Below are positions 33,579 through 46,131 of a stretch of 64,000 bases of DNA, piece by piece. The notes under the pieces are model-generated. The model was not told the DNA's origin and searched no databases. It saw nothing but the letters and a program-made list of their open reading frames with translations. The number at the start of each line of letters is the position of its first letter. The stretch's first letter is position 1. The DNA comes from Arachis hypogaea (lineage: Eukaryota > Streptophyta > Magnoliopsida > Fabales > Fabaceae), in the NCBI RefSeq assembly GCF_003086295.3, contig NC_092048.1:86098626-86162625 (forward strand). The letters run 5' to 3'. A program made the translations under genes and the position numbers.

Positions 33579-34922
33579 ATGGCCAATATAGGAAAATCTA
33601 AGGTTACTTCAAGAAAGAGGAAGAAACCTCAGCCCTCCACTCTTTCTCCTTACCACGACTATGCCAAGAACCCTCTCAATGAGGAGGACAAAGCTAATCA
33701 GTAGCTGCCGCCTACAGATGTATATAGGTTCCCTAACCTATACTGCAAGCTCCGCTTCCCGACATACCGGAAGAAGAATCTGAATATAGAGAAGAAACTA
33801 GCCATCCCCACTAACCTAAGGCGTTCTATCGAGACACATATTCAGGGGATGGGCCTAGGTTTTATTGATAGGGAGCTAGGCAGGGTGAAGTCATCATGGG
33901 TCAAAGAATTTTACTGTAACTTCTTCAGACAGACCCTTGACTCAGTCTACCTGTGAGGCGGGCAGATATTGGTTACGGAGGCTGCCATTGAAGATAGACT
34001 CCACTGTCTGCCTAGGACCGGTGATACAGATGCCATTGAGCAGGCGAAAGTGGCGATACATTGTATGAATTTTGATTATGATGTTCTGAGGGATGTAGTT
34101 GCCACTCTGGATGCCCCTTGGGTGATGGATTCTAACAACAAAAAAGCCCAAGGGGATGCATTTTGTTCATCTGACTAGGGAGGTCAGGACGTGGCAGCAG
34201 ATCTTTGCCCATTACATCATGCTGACCACCCACTTTACTGAGCTTTCGGTGGACATGCTCGTCCTGATTGGATGTGTTATGGAGGGGAAGGAGGTATACT
34301 TCCCCCAATTGATCAGGTGATTCATGTAGCGAGCACATGTCCGTGGCATACTACCATTTCCCACTTTGGTCACTCAGATGATTCAGCTGGCCGGTGCCCC
34401 ATGGAAAGCAGATGACGAGACACCACCCCCGGTCTTCAGAAAGGAGGAAGTGATTCCCTGGGGGACATGGGTGCATGAGAAACCCCCTTCCCGGCGCCAC
34501 TCCAGAGCTAGAGCCAGAGCAGCAGCGACACCTGGCCCGTCTTCTTCCTCAGCCGCAGCAGGTCCATCAGCACCAGCAGCACCGATACCACCACCAGCAC
34601 CCCAGCCGACCTATCTGTTAGTACAATATCTGTTCCGCTTCATGGAGCGCAGTGAGCACCGCATCATGCGATGTCTCAATAGAGTGAATTAGATGTTTGT
34701 CACACTGGGCGTCGAGTTTTCCCCTATTGCCGACTCTTCTTTGTCAGAGGAGGAGGAGCATGCGGCGGAGCAGGCTCAGCAGAAGGCACCACCACAGACA
34801 CAGGCTACCCCAGAGGCGCAACAGCCGCCCACGAAGTCATAGCCGTAGCCCCAGCAGCCAGATACGACTGTTGACCCTCACTCCGAGCCCAAGCAGTAGC
34901 ATCAAGAACGATGCTCTATTCT
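33579..34922 (+). pseudogene. D ORF3, putative plant transposon protein, degenerate
   Basis: Starts MANIGKSKVTSRKRKKPQPS and aligns with C ORF3 throughout: SPYHDYAKNPLNEED, NLYCKLRF, SWVKEFYCNFFRQTLDSVYL, DAPWVMDSNNKK, then a Pro/Ala-rich tail with VHEKPPSRRHSRAR and YLLVQYLFRF. Broken by stops at about 33702 and 33954 and by frameshifts near 34145 and later, so the ORFs at 33969, 34366 and 34697 are pieces of one gene. It ends just before AAGTGTGGGGAGGT, as in C. Confidence 0.8.
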
Positions 34923-34936
34923 AAGTGTGGGGAGGT
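34923..34936 (+). other. Internal polypurine-tract motif of D
   Basis: AAGTGTGGGGAGGT immediately after ORF3, 1.77 kb before the motif next to the 3' LTR. A further near-copy, AAGTGTGGGGAAGT, lies inside ORF1 at 9475-9488. Confidence 0.55.
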
Positions 34937-36694
34937 CACCGTCGGCCGTCGGTGGAGTTGCCATTTTGGGTGATAAGTTCGGACATTTAGCACTTATTTT
35001 ATGTTATTTTTAGTAGTTTGCACTTTATTTTTACTTCACTTTTGGGATTATTGTATATATTTGTTATTTTGATACTTTTATTTTAGTTGTTGCATTTTGC
35101 ACCTTAGTTGGTAGATATTTCATACTTTTAGTTAGATTTGCTTTATGTAGTTGTTTTAGTTTTTGGTTGTGATTTGAAAATTGTGGATTATTAGAGCTTG
35201 GTTTACCCTTTTTACATAAGAAATTTGGTTTGAATTGGAAAAAAAAAGAAGGGATAAACTAAAAAAATTTTAAAATTTCTAAATCACAACATTGCATTTA
35301 GGATAAGCTTAGTCAAAACAATAAATTTTTCAAAGAATTTATCTATAGGGCACCACCCCATTTGATTGAAAAATTTTGTGGAACTTGCTTGAAATATATA
35401 TTTTGTGAAGCGTGATTTTGAGCTAAGAACACAAGCTTGTGAGATTTGAGCCTAATGGTGTGGTTACATCTTATAACCACTTATTTTCCTTCTTGTGTGC
35501 AATTGTTCTCTTTCTATGATTGTGATCCTTGATTTGTTTAATTCTATATGTCCATTATTCCTTGTATTCATGCACTTATATGATTGAAGCAATTATTTCA
35601 TTAGCTCACTTACCCAAATAGCCTACCTTTTACCGTCCATTATTAGCCAATTTTGAGCCTATGCTTAACCCAATTGTTCTTTATTTTAGCACATTACAAG
35701 CCTAAAGCGAAAAATAATAAAAGTTCATTGTTTGGATCTTTGATTAGCTTAGGCTAATGAGAGTGTTCATTATTCAAGTTGGGGAGATTTGGGAACATTG
35801 GTGGGGATGAAAGAGTGCTTTGTATTTTTATATTTGGGGAATTGGGTGCATACTCATGTATTAATCAAATGTTAAACCTTGTGCATTGATGTTCTTGTAT
35901 ATAGTTTGGAAGAAAGAAAAATAGGAGAAACAAAAGAAAAAGAAGAAAATATGGAAAAGAAAAGAAAAGAAAAAAAATATATATATATAGAAAAAGAAAG
36001 AAAGAAAAGAAGAAAAGAAAGGAATAAAAAGGGGACAAAATGCCCCAAAGTGAAGTTCAATAAGGATCAATGCATAAGTGTTGTGAAATGAAAAGGAATA
36101 CATGAGTATGTGAAAAAAGTGAAGAATGGGTAGTTAGGTTAGAACTTAATTGTATAGGTTATCATAGGTTAGGTGGGAAAGTCTAGGCTAATCAAAGATT
36201 CAAATACTAGTCCACTTAACCGTAAATGATCTTACCTTGACCCTAGCCCCATTACAACCTTTGAGAAAGACCTCATGATAATTGTATGCATGCATTGAAT
36301 AATTTTTTATTGTTAGATGAAGAACAAATCTTGAAAAGCATGATTAAGCGGGGAATTGAGTGAATCAACCCCTAAACACTTGAGTGACTAGAGCGGATAC
36401 ACATTCGGTGAGGGTTCGATTGCTCAATTACATGTTTTCACCATAATTATTCTTATTCATGCAAGTTTGTGAATCTCTTTTTGGTAATTCAATACAATTG
36501 TGGGTTGGATTTGATTCCTATTGCTTTAGCCCTTGTGCTTGCATATAACTCTTGGAAGTTGATTTTTTTTTACCAAGCATTTGCATTCATAATAGGTAGT
36601 CGTATTTAGATAGGTTGCATATAGTCTAGTGCATTGAATAAATGTCATACCCCTTACTTTATTCTTGGTATAACATGAGGACTTGCTATGGTTT
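34937..36694 (+). other. Noncoding 3' region of D, conserved in C and E
   Basis: No ORF supported. Blocks such as TTTTGAGCTAAGAACACAAG (about 35412) and the CCATTACAACC region (about 36250) recur in E and, on the other strand, in C. A purine-rich AAAGAAAAG tract (about 35920-36030) varies between copies. Frames on either strand of that tract are low complexity. Confidence 0.6.
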
Positions 36695-36708
36695 AAGAGT
36701 GGGGAGGT
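36695..36708 (+). other. Polypurine tract of D
   Basis: AAGAGTGGGGAGGT abutting the TG of the 3' LTR. Confidence 0.8.
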
Positions 36709-38168
36709 TGATAAACCCCGTTTTTAGGGTTTATCTTGTGTGAATTTAGAGTATTTTATCAACCTTTTCTCACATTTATTCAATGAAATAGCATGGATTT
36801 GTGTTTCTTCCTTAATTTGTGCTTAAGTATGAAAACATGCTTTTTAGACCTTAAATTAGCTAATTTTGATTCACCTTTGATTCCACTAGATGCCTTGATT
36901 TGTTTGTTAAGTGATTTCAGGTTGAAAAGGCTAGGAATGGATCAAAGGAATGAAGAGGAAGGCATGCCAAGTGGAGAACACATGGAAAAGCCAAAGATTT
37001 GGATGCACCCATCCACGCGCACACGCAATGTACGCGCACGCGCGGATCGCGAAAACTTCAGGGACGCGCACGCGTGCTATACGCGTATGTGTTGGTGCTG
37101 GCACGTGATTTTTTTAGTGAAAACGTGCCCAGTGAATTCTCAGAGGTTGTGGGGCCCAATCTAAACCAACTTTGGCGCCAAAACACTTAAAAGGACCAAG
37201 GATTGAAGGGGAATAGGGGGATGAATCACATCTTAGATCATTAGGCTTAGTTCTAGTTAGTTTTAGAGAGAGAAGCTCTCACTTCTCTCTAGGATTAGGA
37301 TTAGGTTTAGGACAATAAGCTTAGATCTAGGTTTTAATTCATGCTTTCATCTACTTCTACTTTTCAATTCTTTGTTGTTACATCTTGTTCTTCTATTCTT
37401 TTGTTGTAATTTTCTCTATGTTGTTTCTATACTTTGTTGTTGATCTACTCTTGTTCTTTTTATTTTTTTTCAATTCAAATTGAGGTAATTCATGTCAATA
37501 ATGTTCTTTTTTATTGTTGTTGTTAATTCTTTGCAATAATTGTTGTTAGATTTCATTCTTGTTGTCAATTTACTATGCTTTCCTTTTATACCTTCCAAGT
37601 GTTTGTCAAAATGCTTGAAAGGATGTTAGAGTAGAATTTTATATTCTTGGCTTGGGAAGGTAACTTAGGAATTCTTGAGTTACTAATGTCCAAGTGTTTG
37701 ATAGTTGGTAGCCATTGACTCTAGCTCTCATTAATTCAATTAGTGAATGGCTAGGACCTAGGGACTTGGATTGATATAGCTCATTTGACTTTCCTTTATT
37801 TGTTAGAGGATAATTTAATGGGATTGATTCTTGCAATTATCATGTTGTGGTTAGTGATAAGGATAGAGACCCTTGACCACCCAACCTTGCCAAGACCTTT
37901 TCATCATTTGAATCTCTTTGCCATTTACTTTTCTTGTTTTTCATCCAAAACCCCAAAATATACATGTCCATAGCCAATAACAAGAGCACTACCCTGCAAT
38001 TCCTTTGAGAGACGATCCGATGTTTAAATACTTCGGTTTATAGATTTATTAGGGGTTTGTACTTGTGACAAAAAAATTTTTGTATGAAAGGATTATTGTT
38101 GGTTTAGAAACTATATTGCAACTAGAATTTATTTGAGAATTCTAAACCGTCAAAAAATCCATTCATCA
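36709..38168 (+). repeat. 3' LTR of D
   Basis: TGATAAACCCC to CATTCATCA, 1460 bp, followed by the TSD copy GATAT. It contains a GC-rich patch (about 37010-37095). The only complete LTR of D. Confidence 0.9.
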
Positions 38169-38173
38169 GATAT

Positions 38174-41100
38174 ATATGTTTTTTTATAGATAATTATTGT
38201 AAGGCATGAGAAATTATTAAATTCTAATAATAATTATTAAGGATAAATGATTATTATAATTAAAAATAATGTCAATTTAAATGATATACAAATAAATCAT
38301 GCCAAACATAACAACTTAAAAGGGTTACTTTTGAAAGAATATAGTTTGATATTTAATTTTTTAATATTTTTTAAAAAAATCATAATTACTTAACGATATT
38401 TATTTTTTAAATTCACTATGTATGCAATTTTTTTTTTGACAAAATTTTATTCATGATGGTAATTCTTCTAATGGTGTAAATGTAGATAATTATATTTTTA
38501 TTTTTTGATATAGTTGATATATTATTAATAATAAATGGTAATTAACCCCTCATTTTTTTAATCAAAGCATTTTGATGATAGTTTCTATTTATAGATATTA
38601 ATGGAGGATTGTTTCTTTGAAAATAAAATGCATTATGATTTTAGGTTATTTCATAATTAACAATAATACTTGATTATTTCTTTAAAAGTAAATTGCATTA
38701 TGATTTTAGGTTATTTCACAATAATAATTAATGTTCATAATATTAAATTACTCTAAATTTCTTTATTTTCTATCATTAGTACTTAATCCCAAATTAAAAA
38801 GATTATGTTGAATTGTTGAATAGTCCAAGAATAATAAGAGTTTATTTAGTTTATTTGTTTATTAATATAATTGATTGAAAGCATAAATGATAAATAAGAC
38901 AAACAAATAATTAGAAAAATAAAATGTTAGTAATTACTTAAAATAGATAACAAAATAAGTTATAGGGTATTACTTTATTTAAATTATTAATAATTAAAAG
39001 AATAAAATGTCAGTAATTATTAAAATAGACATTAAATTTAATTTTATGGTATTAATTTATTTGAGTTGTTAATAAAATTTTATAATTTTCAGATTTATAT
39101 CTACTCAATTTATGAATTTTATTTTATTCTACTTTAACAAAAATTGAGACGTGCATTTTTAATTATTTATTTAGATAGTATAGCGAAATGAGTTATATCA
39201 ATTATAATTAATTATCGATAATTGATATCAATTAATTGATTGTATTAATTTATAAGATGAATAACGTATAATAAATGTTGTGAAATTAATTATAATAAAT
39301 TAATAATTAATAAATAAAAAACTAAAAGGAACTTTTTTTATTGTTTTTTAATGGCTATACATTTTTATAATTTTTCTTTCCCTTTATCTCTTCCTTTCAC
39401 ATTTATTTTTTTTAATTTATTGAATTAAATCAATTATACTAATTATTTGTATTAACTAATTAAGTACTTTTTAATGGGTTATTATAACTGTGCCTTTAGA
39501 CCATAGGTTAAAAATATTATAAAAAATATTTTATAAAAGTTTTGAAAAATAAATATTTTTAAAATGTGTCCTTAAGATACAAATTAACTAAATTATTTTT
39601 CAATTTAATGTGTTTGATTCATTCAATTGTATTAATTATAACTAATTAATTATGTAATTTGATTTTATTAAGATAAATATTTCATCATTTAATATTTTAT
39701 TTGATTCATTAAATTACATTAATCATAACTTCAAATATTTAATTTAATTAGAGTAAATATCAAATTATTTTAAATTTTGTTTGATTCATTAAATCAAATT
39801 AATTATAACTAATTTATTATTTAATTTGATCGAGATAAATATTAAATTATTTAATAAATAATATATAAAGTAATGAAATAAATGAACTCAATTAATTCAT
39901 TTATTATCTTATTATTTTATATATCCCTTTTCTTCCTTTCTATTTTGTACTTCAGGTAAAGTATTTTTTTGTAATTTTTTAGTTTTATTTTTTTATCTTA
40001 ATTTTGCTAATATTTTTCTATGATTTTGATTTATATTAATTCTTTTTTTTATTTATTTTGATTAACAATTCTTAAGGATACTATTATTTTATTTAAAGAT
40101 AATTTAAATTTTTTGTAATATTTTTATAAAAGTTGATTAATAGGTTCTTTTTTAAAATATTGTTTTTGAAATTTTTTTAATAAGATCGTATTTTAATTTT
40201 TCTCTTTCATCATTTGTATTAATTAATTATATTAATCTTCTATTGCAATACATTTTTTATCTACTCCTCACATTATCTTTTCTATCTTTTTTTTACTTTT
40301 TTAATTGCTCTTTTTACTTTATTTTTAATTGTTTATTTTACTTTTACTTCTCATACATAGATTTATTATAATTCATCAAGGTTCTTTTTTAATTTAAGTG
40401 ATATTTTAGATTATATTTTATCATTGATGCTTTTATTTTGTTTAGTGTGTTTTTTTTAGTCTGTGTTTAATATAATAATCTATAAATAACTATTCTATTA
40501 TATAAAAATTAAATTTTTGCACTTAATGATAAAACTGTTATGGCATGTTTCTGATGGTATTTTTTTATTTATTTCTTTTAACTCATTAAATTCAATTTAT
40601 TATAATAAATTAATTATATCAACTAATTGATTTGGTTAATTATTTAAATATCATACAATTTATTATAATTTCTATCAATCGATTAATTGTAATTCAAATT
40701 GAATGATTATTTTATCGCACGGGTAATTACACTTGTTACTTAATAATTTTCACCTATAAAACTATCAACTATCTAATATTATGATTTAGTTAATAAGAAT
40801 GATGACATTAATATTTTTTCATAAGTCTTGTTATTATTTATAATTAAGAAAGAGTCATATATAAATTTATTTCCTTAATGAATGTTAATTTTGTTGTAAA
40901 ATTCTATATTACTTTTAAAATTTTAGCGTAATTGAGTATAATTTTTACATTTTAAATTGAATTTACTTGAAAAAATTAATATGTAAATCACATTAGTATT
41001 ACAAAATTACTTTATTAACATAATTAGTGGTGCTTACTTGAACCATTAAATTTAGCTTCTAATGATATTAAAGTCAACCTATTTTATTATTTTGTGCCTT

Positions 41101-41450
41101 CAAAAAATTTACACGACTGATATAAAAATCTAATAATTGAAAAAAAATTCAATACAATGAATATATTCATTTTAACAAATATTCTTCTATATGATACTAT
41201 AAAAAATATACTGGTCACCTTGAATTACTACAGATCAACTTCTATCTACAGTGGTAGAATGCTTAAATTAAGATATATTCATCAAACAAACAATCAATAA
41301 AATATCATCTGTAATTTCTAATTTTGGGTACATTTATACATAAAAAAATATACATAAAGAAAAAAAGAAAAGAAGAGTTGAAATAACATTTGCGATAAAA
41401 ATCATGATTCTTATAATTTTGTGTGGCCATCTATATATAGTAGACCAGAC
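38174..41450 (+). other. AT-rich intergenic DNA, no gene
   Basis: Continuation of the AT-rich DNA left of D. No frame of interest on either strand. Contains the Helitron-like segment at 40489. Confidence 0.6.
40489..40735 (+). mobile_element. Possible short Helitron-like element
   Basis: Begins with the CTATTCTATTATATAAAAAT end shared with 4276(-) and 4941(+). About 225 bases later comes ATCGCACGGGTAATTACACTTGTT, resembling the GCACGGGT...CTAGT tail of many plant Helitrons. The left arm of the usual 3' hairpin is not convincing and the terminal CTAGT is altered, so the call is tentative. Confidence 0.4.
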
Positions 41451-41554
41451 GACTATGATTATCTAACAAAATTAATTTGTATTTATTGCATTCAATTTGA
41501 ATAGGTAACAAATCATCTTATTTTAATTTAGTTCTTAATTCACATGATTTGAAT
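41451..41554 (+). repeat. 104-bp dispersed repeat, copy 2
   Basis: Second copy of 3777-3880 in the same orientation, 8 differences in 104 bases, no gaps. It ends about 20 bases before the presumed copia LTR start. Confidence 0.7.
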
Positions 41555-41868
41555 TTGACTCGATATAATTAATGATGACAAACATTATTTTTGGGCAAAA
41601 TAAATAATTATTGTTGATTAATCATATGTACTTATTACTAATTGTTTATTATTGCAGGCCAAAATTCCATAGCCCAAATGGAATAAAAAGCAATCAGCAA
41701 GGATGGTGGGCTGAAAGTAAAATTAAAAGCCCAAGGAAAAGCAAACTAGGAAGCCTAAGAAATCAAAACGGGTTGCTTAATGGAAATCCAATCCAAGCCC
41801 GTATCCATCCCACAAAGCTTCTCTTGTAAGATTAAAGTCTTCACTCTTTCAATGTGCAACGTTCCTCT

Positions 41869-41873
41869 CCTCT
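41869..41873. repeat. Target site duplication of E (left copy)
   Basis: CCTCT, repeated exactly at 55372-55376. Confidence 0.9.
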
Positions 41874-43436
41874 TGATAAACCCCATTTTGAGGGTTTATC
41901 TTGTATCGATTTCAGGGGTTTTATCAATGATTCCACACGCTTTTCATATGAAAATACAAGACTTTGTGTTCCTTTCCTAACTTTTGCCTCATGGATGAAA
42001 ACATGCTTATTTTGCACTAAATTAGATACATTTCTAATCTTCTCTTGGTGCCATTCGATGCCGTGACCTATGTGTTAAGTGGTTTCAGAATATAGGGCAT
42101 GGATGAACCGGAAGAGAGGAGGAGAATGGGCGCGAAGGAAAGGAGCATGAGAAATTGAGCTTTGGAAACTTCAGCAAGGGCGCGTGCGCGTACTTGGCGC
42201 GCCCGCGTGGATTGCGCAGCTAGAAGTCAAAGCCAGAAGCCAAGCCACGAGCCGGCTTGTGTAGCGGCTAGGCCATAACCCCCGTGGGCGCGCACGCGTA
42301 CGCTGCGCCTCCGCTCACATTGCAAGATGCCCCAGTGGCGCGCACGTGTGCTTTGCGCGTGCGCGCCGATGCTCGAACATGATTTTTTTTAGAAGTCACG
42401 TGACCTGGGCGTGGAGACAGTTGAAGATCTCATCTTGGGGGAAGTGCCTTGGCGGGAAGAGCTTAAGAAGACCAAGGGTTGAAGGGTTAAGGACTTTTGG
42501 CTCATTTTTAGATGGTTCTAGATTTTTTTAGCTATTGTTAGTTACACTCTTGGGTAAAGAGAGAGAGGGAGATTCCAAGCTCTCATTAGGGTTCATCTTC
42601 ATCCATTTTCTGAATTTCCAATCACACTTTGGTGAGATCCATTGCAATTCTCAATTCACTTGTTCATGTTATAGATCTTCTTCTCCAATCTCAATTAATG
42701 CTTGTAATTGCTCATCCTCATAGATCCTAGATTCAACTTTGTAGTTTTGGATTTTTTTCAATTTCTTGAGAAGTTCATTTCCAGTGTTGTTCTTTGTTAA
42801 TTGTTGTTAGTTCCTTGTGTTGAAGCACTTTCAATTCTACTTCCTTCTCATTTTTTTTACTATGCCTTTTATCCTTGCTCATCAATTGTTTGATAAAATG
42901 CCAACATTAGTTATGGAGTAAAAGTTTCTTACTTGGCATAGGGTTCGGGTCATTAGAAAGAGTTGAATAGTTTATGTCAATTGTTGATTTGGAATTAGAA
43001 ATTGCTAATTGACTTGGAGTGCACTAAAGCTAGATTTCCCTAAGGTGAAAACTAGGACTTGTGACTCAAGTTAGTTACTCTCATTTGACTTTCCTCTATA
43101 CCTAGGGGTTAACTAAATGAAGCAAGGCCTAATTGTTGTCATCATTGATGGGACTATAAGGATAGAATTTCTAATGCCAACCCTAGGCCAAGTCTTCTAT
43201 AAATTGATTGCTTGTTTGCCATTTATTTTGCTAAACCTTCAAAAGAACCATAACAAGGCTTCCTAATCGATGAGATGCATGCTCTAGCAATTCCAAGGGA
43301 GGACGACTCGGGGGACTAGTACTCTCAGTTATAGATTGTAGGATTGTTTGATGCGAAGTTTGAATGTCGATTAGACTAAACTCACGATTATATCCATTAT
43401 TGAATTCTATATCGGCATGATAAATTTCGTTTATCA
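41874..43436 (+). repeat. 5' LTR of E
   Basis: TGATAAACCCC to CGTTTATCA. The GC-rich patch at about 42175-42370 (GCGCGTGCGCGTAC and similar) matches in kind the patches of C and D. Short frames inside recur in the 3' LTR and are not genes. Confidence 0.95.
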
Positions 43437-43439
43437 AAA

Positions 43440-43457
43440 TGGCGCCGTTGCCGGGGA
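43440..43457 (+). other. Primer binding site of E, tRNA-Asp
   Basis: TGGCGCCGTTGCCGGGGA, three bases after the LTR, perfect complement of the tRNA-Asp 3' end. Confidence 0.9.
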
Positions 43458-43588
43458 TATTGCTTAGTGTGCCATGTTATTGCTTAGAGTAGTTATGTGT
43501 GCATGCATATAGTTGCATCTTTTTGTGATTCTTTGTCCAAGTGACTAACCCCTCATCGTTACCATGAATTTCACTTCCCCTTCATTGC

Positions 43589-43819
43589 ATGACGCGTTCA
43601 CAACCGAATCCGAGCTTAGTCCCCTTTGATCCGGAAATAGAACGAACTTTGTTTCATATTAGACAAGCTCGGAAGCGGTTAAGGTTTGGACAAGGTGAAG
43701 AGGTTTTCACCACCTCAACCACCTTACTAAAAGTGAACATTGAACCGTCACTCAATGAAGGCAATAATCATTCTCCCATCAAAATCACTAACAATTTTTT
43801 TTCTTGTTTTAGGTACTAA
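43589..43819 (+). CDS. E gag N-terminal leader ORF
   Basis: 76 codons beginning MTRSQPNPSLVPFDPEIERT, followed by a basic region (RQARKRLRFGQGEE). I recall similar N-termini on legume Athila-type gag proteins. It ends five bases before the ATG of the gag core, in another frame. Between them is T8 (about 43796-43803) plus CTTGTTTTAG, which could mean a homopolymer slip, a short intron, or a separate leader peptide. Confidence 0.5.
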   Translation: MTRSQPNPSLVPFDPEIERTLFHIRQARKRLRFGQGEEVFTTSTTLLKVNIEPSLNEGNNHSPIKITNNFFSCFRY

Positions 43820-43823
43820 CGCC

Positions 43824-45193
43824 ATGGATGCTCCGAGGAGAGTTACTATCAAGGAAGCGGGTGCACCGGATTATGTCCTTCAACCCCTTCATGTAACTCA
43901 CCCTAATTTGAATGCAAACTTTGAACTCAAGACCGCTTTGATCAACCTCCTACCCAAATTTCATGGGCTTCCCGCACAAGACCCTATTAGACATCTCAAA
44001 GACTTTCATCGTATATGCTCAACAACAAGACGGGAAGGATCCGACGAGGTTGCTATATGGTTGTTTGCTTTCCCTTTCTCTCTTGAGGACAAGGCTAAAG
44101 AATGGTTCTACACTTTATCTAGTGAAGTCACCTCCGATTGGGACTTGCTTAGACGAGGATTCTTGGATAAATTCTTGCCCCCAGAGAAGATGGATAGGCT
44201 AAGGAAGGAAATGTCTTGTATTGTACAAGGTGAAACGGAACCACTGTACGAGTATTGGGAACGGTTTCGTAAGCTACTAGACACATGCCCTAATCACATG
44301 CTTGACACTCAAGTATTGCTTGGATACATATGTCAAGGGATGCGAGAACAAGATAGAACCCTCTTGGACACCTCTAGCAATGGTTCTTTGTCTAAATATA
44401 AAACAGCGGAGGAGGCATGGCAACTTATCATTGACTTAGCCGAATCCAATCAACATATGAGACGAAGAGTCAACCGCCCAAGAACTGTGAATGAGGTATC
44501 CACTAGTAGTGAAACCACCGCTCTAACCAAATCCTTGAGCGAAATGACATCCGTCTTGAGGCAACTCCAATTGAGCCAACAACAACCACAACAACCTCAA
44601 CCTCAACCATATCAACAACACTCTCCACCCCCTCAACAACACAATCAACAATTGGTCCCTCAAAAAGTGTGTGGCATTTGTTCTTGCTATTCCCACTACA
44701 CGGATGAGTGCCCAAGCCTTCAAGAGGACAACACTTTGGCGGCTACCCACAATTTCTATGACCGCCCAAATCAAGGGTACGACCAAGGCGGTAATCCTAA
44801 CCAAGGGCACCCTTATCAAGGAGGAAGCTACAATCAAGGGAGTGGGTACCACAATCTAAATTGGAGAGACAATCATCAACAAGAAAATAGGACAACAACA
44901 ACAATGGAGGAGGTCAAAGATGGAACAATAATCCATAAAACCGGCCACCATACAACCAACACAACCCACCATACAACCAATAAAACCAACAAAGAAACTA
45001 CCAAACATACCAACCACCACATTAAAGACCACCACCCAACCAATCACAAGCCTCTCAAATCACATATCCAACCGCCCCCTCCAACTAAGATGAAACACTC
45101 CGGACCATCATCCAAGGCCAAAAGGAACTACAAAACACACTTGCTTCCGGTCTCACCGGCCTCACCTCTACACTATAAGCTCTTCTTGCACGA
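43824..45193 (+). pseudogene. E gag (core and CCHC knuckle), C-terminal half frameshifted
   Basis: From MDAPRRVTIKEAG the frame (open to 45296) carries the retrotransposon gag domain (LLPKFHGLPAQDPIRHLKDF, AKEWFYTL, FLPPEKMDRLRKEM), a Gln/Pro-rich stretch and a CCHC knuckle, CGICSCYSHYTDEC (CX2CX4HX4C), at about 44673-44715. After about 44890 the natural reading moves to another frame, where NRPPYNQHNPPYNQ-like sequence appears with at least four TAA stops before protease. The His/Thr-rich tail of the open frame (HHTTNTTHHTTN) is an out-of-frame artefact. Gag would form the particle; this copy cannot make a Gag-Pol fusion. Confidence 0.8.
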
Positions 45194-46096
45194 ATGGACA
45201 CATCATCAAATCCCACTCCTCAACCCCCAATCCAAAGCGTCATTCCCTCTCAACCTCAACCCAATCCTAAGGGGGGCATCAATGCCATCACCCTGAGATC
45301 CGGAACACAATTAAAAGAGAAGGGAGCAAAGGATTCAAATCCCATCATAATCACTCAAGAGAAGGAGAGAATAGATATAGAAGAGGTAGTGGAAAAGGAG
45401 ACACCACAAGTCATAGTTGAAGATGAAACTCAACCAACAAAAGAGACCCCCAAGACTAAGAGAACCTTGGAAGAAGAAATTGCTCAACTACTCCCATTTC
45501 CAACACTTGCAAAGAAAGCTAGGAAGCGCATAGAACTCGACCCCAAAATGGTAGAAATGTTCAAGAAAGTTGAGGTAACCATCCCCCTCTTTGATGCTAT
45601 CCATCAAGTTCCTAGATATGCAAAATTCCTTAAAGATCTATGCATGAACAAAGATAGAATTATTGAATTGGAAACCATCCCATTGGGGAGTTCTATTTCC
45701 GCTTTAATGGGAGCATCGCCCGAGAAGTGGGATGATCCGGGCCCTTGTATGGTCACTTGCATCGTCAATGGAGTTCAATTCGTAGATTGTATGTGTGACC
45801 TCGGAGCATGTGTTAGCATCATGCCTCTCTCCGTCTACCGGGTATTGAAGTTACCACCACTAAAAAGGTCGACGGCGAGATTTGTCCTAGCGGACAAAAG
45901 CATAATAACCGTGACGGGTGTTGCGGAAGATGTATTGGTGAATATCAAAGGGTTGGTATTTCCGATTGACTTCTATGTCCTTGAAATGCCATCAAGTGAA
46001 ACTGAGAGAGCATCATCCATCCTACTTGGAAGACCATTTTTGAGAACTTCTAGATTTAAGCTAGATGCTTACTCGAGAACTACTCATTTGAGATAG
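45194..46096 (+). pseudogene. E protease region
   Basis: Frame with the gag-protease linker (GGINAITLRSGTQLKEKG), a Glu-rich spacer, VPRYAKFLKDLC, then the retropepsin motif CDLGACVSIMPLSVYRVL (Asp of DLG) and ILLGRPFLRTSRFKLDA. It ends after a frameshift near 46080; the continuation (GRVVSFSLEEAMKHPP) is in the next frame. A Met at the frame start is incidental. Confidence 0.85.
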
Positions 46097-46131
46097 ATGG
46101 GAGAGTCGTAAGTTTTAGCCTAGAAGAAGCA

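Larger units (their letters stand above)
6294..38168 (+). mobile_element. Element D: non-autonomous Athila-like element, heavily interrupted
   Basis: Bounded by TGATAAACC at 6294 and CATTCATCA at 38168, with a perfect 5-bp TSD. Its own DNA is 6294-6711, 8857-11856 and 33294-38168. The rest is a 2.1-kb CACTA-like segment and element C. Order: truncated 5' LTR, ORF1, ORF2 relic, stem-loop, GC-rich hairpins, UTR/intron-like region, ORF3, duplicated polypurine tract, 3' LTR. No protease, RT, RNase H or integrase is visible. The remaining 5' LTR differs from the 3' LTR at about 20 positions in 415 bases, the highest divergence of the nest, in line with D being the oldest. Confidence 0.85.

Noticed and set aside
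43740..45296. His/Thr-rich C-terminus of E gag as a real domain
   Set aside because: It is an out-of-frame reading after a shift near 44890; the neighbouring frame gives the expected Asn/Gln/Pro-rich gag linker.
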